Positions 60,101-64,000 of a stretch of DNA of 64,000 nt are shown here, piece by piece. The translations under genes and the position numbers were made by a program. Under the pieces are notes generated by a model. That model made no database searches and was not told the origin of the DNA. It saw only the letters and a program-made list of their open reading frames with translations. Positions within the stretch are counted from its first letter, which is position 1; each line of letters starts with the position of its first letter. The DNA comes from Sipunculus nudus (Eukaryota; Annelida; Sipuncula; Golfingiida; Sipunculidae): NCBI GenBank assembly GCA_026874595.1, contig CM049316.1, positions 54,569,676-54,633,675 on the forward strand. Direction: 5' to 3'.

Positions 60101-63100
60101 TTATAAATTGACTTTGCTCTGTTATAAACAGATACAGTGATGTTCATACAGATAGTGAAAATAATTGACTAGGTTTTGAGAGTATTTCATTGTGGGATTG
60201 ACACAGAACCAGTCCAAACGGAGGTAAACATGTCATCAGGATCTATTTGGTCAACATGGGTGGTCTGGGAGGACCAGGCTTGGCTGGACCAGGGTGACAC
60301 CTGGTTCATGTTCCTGTCATAGTAGTGTAAGACCTGCAATACAGATACTTAGGTATAGTACATAAAGATTGAAATATTTAATCTATTTCTGTTGTAGCTA
60401 TGGTGATGCAGTGATGGAGCTTGATTATGGTGTGGGAATGATCCTCAGTAAATTGCAGGAACTTGGAATATATGAAAACACACTGGTTTTCTTTTCATCT
60501 GACAATGGGGCTGCTACCTATGCCAAAACACATGGTGAGGATAATTAAGCAGAATAATATCTTATGGATCTTATAACTGTTTACAAATACATGTAGATGT
60601 ACCACAAATTTAAAACCCTCATAAATTCAAAGCTAGTCACAATATATGATTACTAGATCTGCCCAGATGTGTATACATAAATTAGTTGACTATGACAGAT
60701 CTATGGCTACATATAAGCTGCTCAAAATATGCACAGAAATAAAATGAAGCATGAACATCTGAAAAAGATTCACTTAAATGTTAAGCAGTCAGTAAAAATG
60801 TTCTTTGGTCAGTTGTCAACTAAGATAACATAACTTCTAGCTTTCATAAATATATATCTATTAATATACTGCTTTAAAATATGACCATTACAAATGTATA
60901 GACAAGATATAAAGGTAAAGATTTGTGCATGATATAAGATGGATATCGATATTATTCACTGATGTTTTAGGAGGAAGTAATGGTCCATTCCTGTGTGGGA
61001 AACAGACCACATTTGAAGGTGGTATGAGGGAGCCTGCTATTGCATGGTGGCCTAACATGATCCCGCCGGGCAGGGTAAGTACAAAAACTTAAGTCATCAT
61101 GATCCCCCCCAGGCTGGGTAAGTACAAAAACTATGTCATTAAATGATATTCTTAAATATGTACTTCATGTGAGTCCTAAGTATTCAAAATTTGATATTTA
61201 AACACTACTGATACATTTTTTGACATCCTACGTTGGGCTAAATATTTAGGGATATCAATGGCATCTGAAAACATACACAGCCATTATTACTCAAACAGAT
61301 GAAGCTTTATCTTTGTGATAAAATGCATTATAAAATCAAGCCTATATAAATAATTCTACACTAAGAAATAAATTCATAGTCAAGCTATGGTTGTATTGCT
61401 GCACTGAAGAATGTTAACTAGAATCTGACAGATCTTGATCTTTTTCTCTTTTTACATTGTGCACACAAAAGAAATTCCAAGAAGTCATCCTGGGGTCCAT
61501 ACTGCATATCTAATGGGACTGAAATCTATCAAACAAACCCATATATTGGTACCAATCTTCAGTAATGATTTCATGTTGACTACTCAAATGTTTCTAGAGA
61601 TGTGCATGAGATTAAAAGTGAACATCCTTTTATAGATACAGATTTTCAGTAAATATTTCATGGCATTATTGCTCAAGAAATTCTTTAGGTGATGTATGAA
61701 AAATTGTTGTTAGATGGAAAAACCTTGTTTTGGCTTTAATAATATTTCAAATTGACAGACACATCTTTGTAACACTGAACCCCTCCCTGGCAAAGGATCC
61801 CTCTCCCCCCCCCCCCCCCCCCCACACACACACCCCATAAAAGGAAAAGACTCGAGAAACAGATAAACACAGTGTGTTGACAATAACGCTATAATGATTA
61901 CATCACAATATGATACATGGGCACAATCTTAAGAAAAATATATATACATGTATAAAGTTGGAAATATATATTTTTTCTCTTTGAAAATTGTGTAGTCTTC
62001 ATTCAGCATGAGACCCCATACCAGTAGGTTTGTGTTAATATATGACACTTATTTCTGTCCAGGTGTCTCATCAGGTGGGAAGCCTGATGGATATATTCCC
62101 CACACTGCTGGATATCGCTGGGATACCACAGCCCAAGAATGTTACACTGGATGGACAGAGTCTGAAGCACACATTGTTACAGTTAGAAAAAGAAACAGAC
62201 AGGTTAGTAACCATGGAAATAACAAGACAATGGCCTTTATGTTAACATTAAAGATTTTTAATACTGGTCAGAGTGGTGGTTTTGCAAGCTTGGTGCTCAT
62301 TTTAGATATTTATTTCTAACTTGTATAGATGGCATAATGTAACAATATATATCATTCAATGCAAAAGTAATTATCATTGACTTTTAACAGGGATCAGTGT
62401 GATTATTGATATCTCTAGCTGACAGGGATCAGTGTGATTATCAATAACTTTGACAAGGATCATGTGATTGTCAATATCTCTCACAAGGAACAATGTGCTT
62501 ATTGATAACTCTGACAGGAATCAGTTTATCAGTATCTATGACAGGGATCATTTTGATTATTAGTATCTCTGACAAGAATCTGTGATTATTGATATCTTTG
62601 ATATGGATCAGAGTATTTATAGATACCTCTGACAGGGATCAGTTTGGTAATTGATATCTCTGACAAGGATCAGAGTATTTAAGTGTGATTTTAGATATCC
62701 ATGATCTGGATCAATGTGATTTTTGAAACTTCAGACATGGATCACTCATATTGTTATCTCTGACAGGGATCAGTGTGATTATTGAGATCTCTGACAAGGA
62801 TCTGTGTGATTATATTTCAGACCTATATTTTTCTATCGTGGTGATACATTGATGAAGGTGAGATATGGTCCATATAAAGCACATTACTGGACATGGGGGA
62901 CACCTAAAGATGCTCAGCACTTTGTAAGTACATCCAGTCATAGTATCTTAATGATTTGACACTAACAAAATGACCTCATAGTATTCTTACCTCAAGTAGT
63001 TTTCCATCCCTACATTTGTTTGTTTGTTCAAATTAATTTCCATCCCTGCAAATTTTCCAAATCAATACTCAGCTGTGCACTTAAAGTCCGGTATAAAAAT

Positions 63101-63653
63101 ATCTTTGCTTGTCATTTGAATATTGTTAAATCAAATCACTAGAAGCAATTGATATTTTTCATAGGAAACACTGCTGCAATAATCACTATACTTAGGTATT
63201 ATTTATGTTTACATTTAAAAATTTGATTATGGTTTTATCAAGTTGATATACAACACATATCAGTGTAAGTCCATATAACATTAGATTCATGCAATAAAAC
63301 ATCATCTACAGAGTCTTCCATCTGGTGAGCTAGAAGTGAAGCTTCAAATCTCTTAGGTTTATAAAATTCTGAATTGTTTTCAATGTGGTGATATTAACAA
63401 AATATATGATTACTTTGACCAAAGTTTCAGTGGCCATGTTTCAGGTTGTGAAAATTTCAATATGATTTTGTGCAATATTGTTTATATTTGATTTAACATA
63501 AATAATGTGTAGACTACATTTTTCTGCACAGGGATACCACTACTGTCCAGGGCAATATGTGGAAAATGTCACTACAGACTCGCTCACAGACTATACTCAT
63601 AATCCTCTACTTTTTCATCTCGAGAGAGACCCAGGAGAGAAGTTTATGATAAG
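48041..63653 (+). CDS. GALNS: N-acetylgalactosamine-6-sulfatase, 3' end outside window
   Basis: A lysosomal sulfatase that removes 6-sulfate from N-acetylgalactosamine (chondroitin sulfate) and galactose (keratan sulfate). Twelve coding exons join in phase: 48041-48145, 51660-51783, 52811-52885, 53211-53313, 53901-54041, 54581-54647, 59747-59874, 60398-60534, 60971-61074, 62063-62202, 62821-62923 and 63532-63653, giving about 449 residues; the remaining C-terminus lies beyond 64000. Seen directly: a signal peptide (residues 1 to about 19), metal ligands D34-D35 in LMDDMGWGD, the formylglycine site CSPSR at 74-78 created across the exon 2/3 junction, GKWHLGH at 134-140, DATH ending at H231, SDNGAA with D283-N284, and GKQTTFEGG. 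These match human GALNS positions with an offset of five until DNG. The CPGQxVxxVTT block near the C-terminus separates GALNS from arylsulfatases A and B. N-glycosylation sequons include NLTQ, KNVT and ENVT. No active-site residue is missing. Confidence 0.96.
48450..48522 (-). mobile_element. tRNA-derived SINE (minus strand, GALNS intron 1)
   Basis: On the minus strand the A box TAGCCTAGTGG (48502-48512) and B box GGTTTGAACC (48459-48468) are well preserved, with a tRNA-like body between. An acceptor stem is not clear. Confidence 0.65.
48659..49935 (+). mobile_element. Family A Helentron-like element, copy 2 (GALNS intron 1)
   Basis: Starts GTATCGCCAGACA with a GCC microsatellite (about 48704-48740), repeats the family A body including two exact GGTGGCGCCACC palindromes, and ends with the arm TGTCTGGGGATAC (49901-49913) and ATATCTAG. 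The terminal hairpin has been partly deleted (GGCAC only). Confidence 0.7.
49936..50496. other. GALNS intron 1, unique DNA
   Basis: AT-rich, nothing recognised between family A copy 2 and the pogo-like element. Confidence 0.5.
50497..51404. mobile_element. pogo/Tigger-like non-autonomous element, 908 bp
   Basis: The left end CAGTGAACTCCCGC and the right end GCAGGGTTTTACTG are inverse with few mismatches and are bounded by TA on both sides. The internal ACGACCACC/GGTGGTCG phrases repeat near both ends. Lies in GALNS intron 1. Confidence 0.65.
51660..51783 (+). CDS. GALNS: GALNS exon 2: GWGDLG and first half of CSPSR
   Basis: Reads [18 protein letters not shown] and then [23 protein letters not shown]. 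Cys74 is the residue converted to formylglycine in this family. Acceptor ttcattccag, donor CCAT|GTAAAT; the Ser codon of the motif is split. Confidence 0.95.
51821..52309. mobile_element. MITE with perfect 19-bp inverted ends (GALNS intron 2)
   Basis: CAGGCTTGGGTCAAGTACA at the left end is exactly inverse to the right end. The interior is rich in GTAC-TTG repeats and can fold on itself. Flanks CCTAATAT and CATTATAT match at 6 of 8, so a decayed 8-bp hAT-type duplication is possible. It lies 38 bp past the exon 2 donor. Confidence 0.7.
52310..52810. other. GALNS intron 2, unique DNA
   Basis: No repeat recognised after the 489-bp MITE. Confidence 0.5.
52811..52885 (+). CDS. GALNS: GALNS exon 3: second half of CSPSR
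   Basis: Reads [18 protein letters not shown] and then NEKAKN after the split Ser. SRASLLTGR completes the sulfatase signature. Acceptor tctttcag, donor AATT|GTATGT. Confidence 0.95.
53211..53313 (+). CDS. GALNS: GALNS exon 4
   Basis: Reads [19 protein letters not shown] and then [15 protein letters not shown], where Lys135 of GKW is an active-site residue. Acceptor ttattaacag, donor TG|GTAAGG splitting the Trp codon. Confidence 0.95.
53901..54041 (+). CDS. GALNS: GALNS exon 5
   Basis: Reads [18 protein letters not shown], then [19 protein letters not shown] and [10 protein letters not shown]. His137 follows the split Trp. Acceptor tttttttcag, donor AG|GTCAGT. Confidence 0.95.
54581..54647 (+). 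CDS. GALNS: GALNS exon 6
   Basis: Reads [18 protein letters not shown] then VYIQ, including the sequon NLTQ present at the same place in human GALNS. Acceptor tttcttacag, donor CAG|GTGAGT. The following 5.1 kb intron holds a family A element split by a family B element. Confidence 0.95.
54781..59425 (+). mobile_element. Family A Helentron-like element, copy 3, interrupted (GALNS intron 6)
   Basis: The 5' end TATCCCCAGACA with a GCC microsatellite starts at 54781. The body runs to about 56017, is interrupted by a family B element, and resumes at 59264 with the same sentence (TCAAGGTCACAGCAGC) seen uninterrupted at 55599. The 3' end has TTGTCTGGGGA, the hairpin GGCACC-GCA-GGTGCC (59399-59413) and ATATATAG. 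Confidence 0.7.
56018..59263 (+). mobile_element. Family B Helentron-like element, copy 3, nested in family A
   Basis: Starts TTAGCTCAGCTGACTATAAG and ends CAGCTGAGCGCCGTGACCCA, hairpin GACCCATGGGTC (59245-59256), CTTGTTT. It sits within a T run of family A, so insertion between T residues is consistent. The proximal 1.4 kb matches the other copies with a 690-bp internal duplication; the distal part differs, suggesting a subfamily. Confidence 0.75.
59747..59874 (+). CDS. GALNS: GALNS exon 7
   Basis: Reads [17 protein letters not shown], then [18 protein letters not shown] and RGKSRRGL. His231 of DATH is an active-site position. Acceptor gatttccag, donor CT|GTGAGT. Confidence 0.95.
60398..60534 (+). 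CDS. GALNS: GALNS exon 8: SDNGAA metal site
   Basis: Reads [18 protein letters not shown], then [19 protein letters not shown] and AATYAKTH. Asp283-Asn284 complete the calcium site. Acceptor tctgttgtag, donor ATG|GTGAGG. Confidence 0.95.
60971..61074 (+). CDS. GALNS: GALNS exon 9
   Basis: Reads [18 protein letters not shown] and then [17 protein letters not shown]. Lys304 in GKQTTFEGG is the second active-site Lys. Acceptor atgttttag, donor AGG|GTAAGT. The intron just after repeats a similar stretch including a second GGGTAAGT-like donor at about 61115, a small local duplication. Confidence 0.95.
61075..62062. other. GALNS intron 9
   Basis: Holds a short local duplication of the exon 9 donor region near 61100-61130, a C run followed by CA repeats (61804-61833), and otherwise AT-rich unique DNA. 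Confidence 0.5.
62063..62202 (+). CDS. GALNS: GALNS exon 10
   Basis: Reads [18 protein letters not shown], then [18 protein letters not shown] and [11 protein letters not shown]. Contains the sequon KNVT. Acceptor tttctgtccag, donor AG|GTTAGT. Confidence 0.94.
62393..62815 (+). repeat. Minisatellite, 31-38 bp units (GALNS intron 10)
   Basis: About a dozen units of the form TCTCTGACAGGGATCAGTGT, GATTATTGATA follow one another, with indels, up to within a few bases of the exon 11 acceptor. Confidence 0.85.
62821..62923 (+). CDS. GALNS: GALNS exon 11
   Basis: Reads [18 protein letters not shown] and then [16 protein letters not shown]. Acceptor tatatttcag abuts a minisatellite; donor TTT|GTAAGT. 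Confidence 0.94.
63532..63653 (+). CDS. GALNS: GALNS exon 12
   Basis: Reads [18 protein letters not shown], then [19 protein letters not shown] and FMIR. The CPGQ...VTT and LxFHLxRDPGE blocks are GALNS-specific. Acceptor tttctgcacag, donor AG|GTAAAT; the rest of the protein lies to the right. Confidence 0.94.
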
Positions 63654-64000
63654 GTAAATCAAAACTATTATTACATAATTAGTTGTATCAGTATACTAGA
63701 GTTCCACTGAGATATATTTTAGTTGTCTTAAAGAATACAGTTGCTGTTTTTCAGTCAACAAACATGATTTGACAATCTCTTCCCAACACTTATGCTTTAT
63801 AGTTAGACTTCTCCCTCCCTCCTTCTCTCTCTCTGTCTGTGATGTCATTTGTTCATGAATCCAGAAGCTGTAGGGCTTAATGGCAGCATTTCTAAAGCAC
63901 ACCGTGAAAGACCGGTCCTTTTTAATTTTTCATCCTCTGATCAAGTGAGGGTTCACATTTTCTGTAAAGTTGGTATGATTGGATGTGATAACTTAAGAGC
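63654..64000. other. Intron after GALNS exon 12, to window end
   Basis: AT-rich with a short CTCTCT run at 63823-63836. The next GALNS exon is not reached. Confidence 0.6.

Noticed and set aside
61435-61635. Short frame in GALNS intron 9
   Set aside because: No splice sites in phase with GALNS and exons 9 and 10 already join directly in phase 0.

Overview
This window is animal nuclear DNA. It has small exons in long introns with GT..AG borders, no bacterial-style gene packing, and is AT-rich and full of transposons. The gene content and repeat style (CCGTCC-rich termini, CTCAGCTGA motifs, tRNA-derived SINEs) suggest a lophotrochozoan, most likely a bivalve mollusc. That taxonomic call is inference.

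Three multi-exon genes are supported by reading frame and by splice phase. (1) Plus strand, about 1380-20623: the 3' part of an unrecognised gene with large Ser/Asp-rich repetitive exons. Its last long intron (7321-19746) is a stack of nested transposons. (2) Minus strand, 40623 down to 24423: RPUSD2-type RNA pseudouridine synthase. Eight coding exons join in phase from the conserved GLRKV-like start of the family core, through the catalytic HRLD, to the stop; a tiny first exon is proposed at 40611-40623. (3) Plus strand, 47984 to beyond the right edge: N-acetylgalactosamine-6-sulfatase (GALNS). Twelve coding exons are in phase, with signal peptide, metal ligands, the CSPSR formylglycine site and N-glycosylation sites; the last exon lies outside the window. 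RPUSD2 and GALNS are transcribed divergently; gene 1 and RPUSD2 converge. A possible Tyr-rich orphan coding exon lies at 44914-45225 (minus). The genes share no obvious pathway: GALNS is lysosomal glycosaminoglycan breakdown, RPUSD2 is RNA modification.

Most of the remaining sequence is mobile DNA. Four non-autonomous families (called A, B, C, D here) share one layout: a short 5' inverted-repeat arm, a CCG/CCGTCC microsatellite, internal tandem units, the matching arm near the 3' end, a short hairpin, then a T-rich terminus. That is the layout of Helentron-type (Helitron2) interspersed elements. A, B and D also carry the same 12-bp palindrome GGTGGCGCCACC. Cut-and-paste elements with visible target duplications include hAT-like copies (41608-42822 with a perfect 8-bp duplication; 34984-36826), pogo/Tigger-like copies, a pair of 325-bp Harbinger-like MITEs, and others. 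Three tRNA-derived SINEs, several satellite-like arrays (about 278, 337 and 178 bp units) and many long G/C homopolymers complete the picture. I see no rRNA gene, no intact functional tRNA gene, no CRISPR array and no transposase or RepHel coding region.
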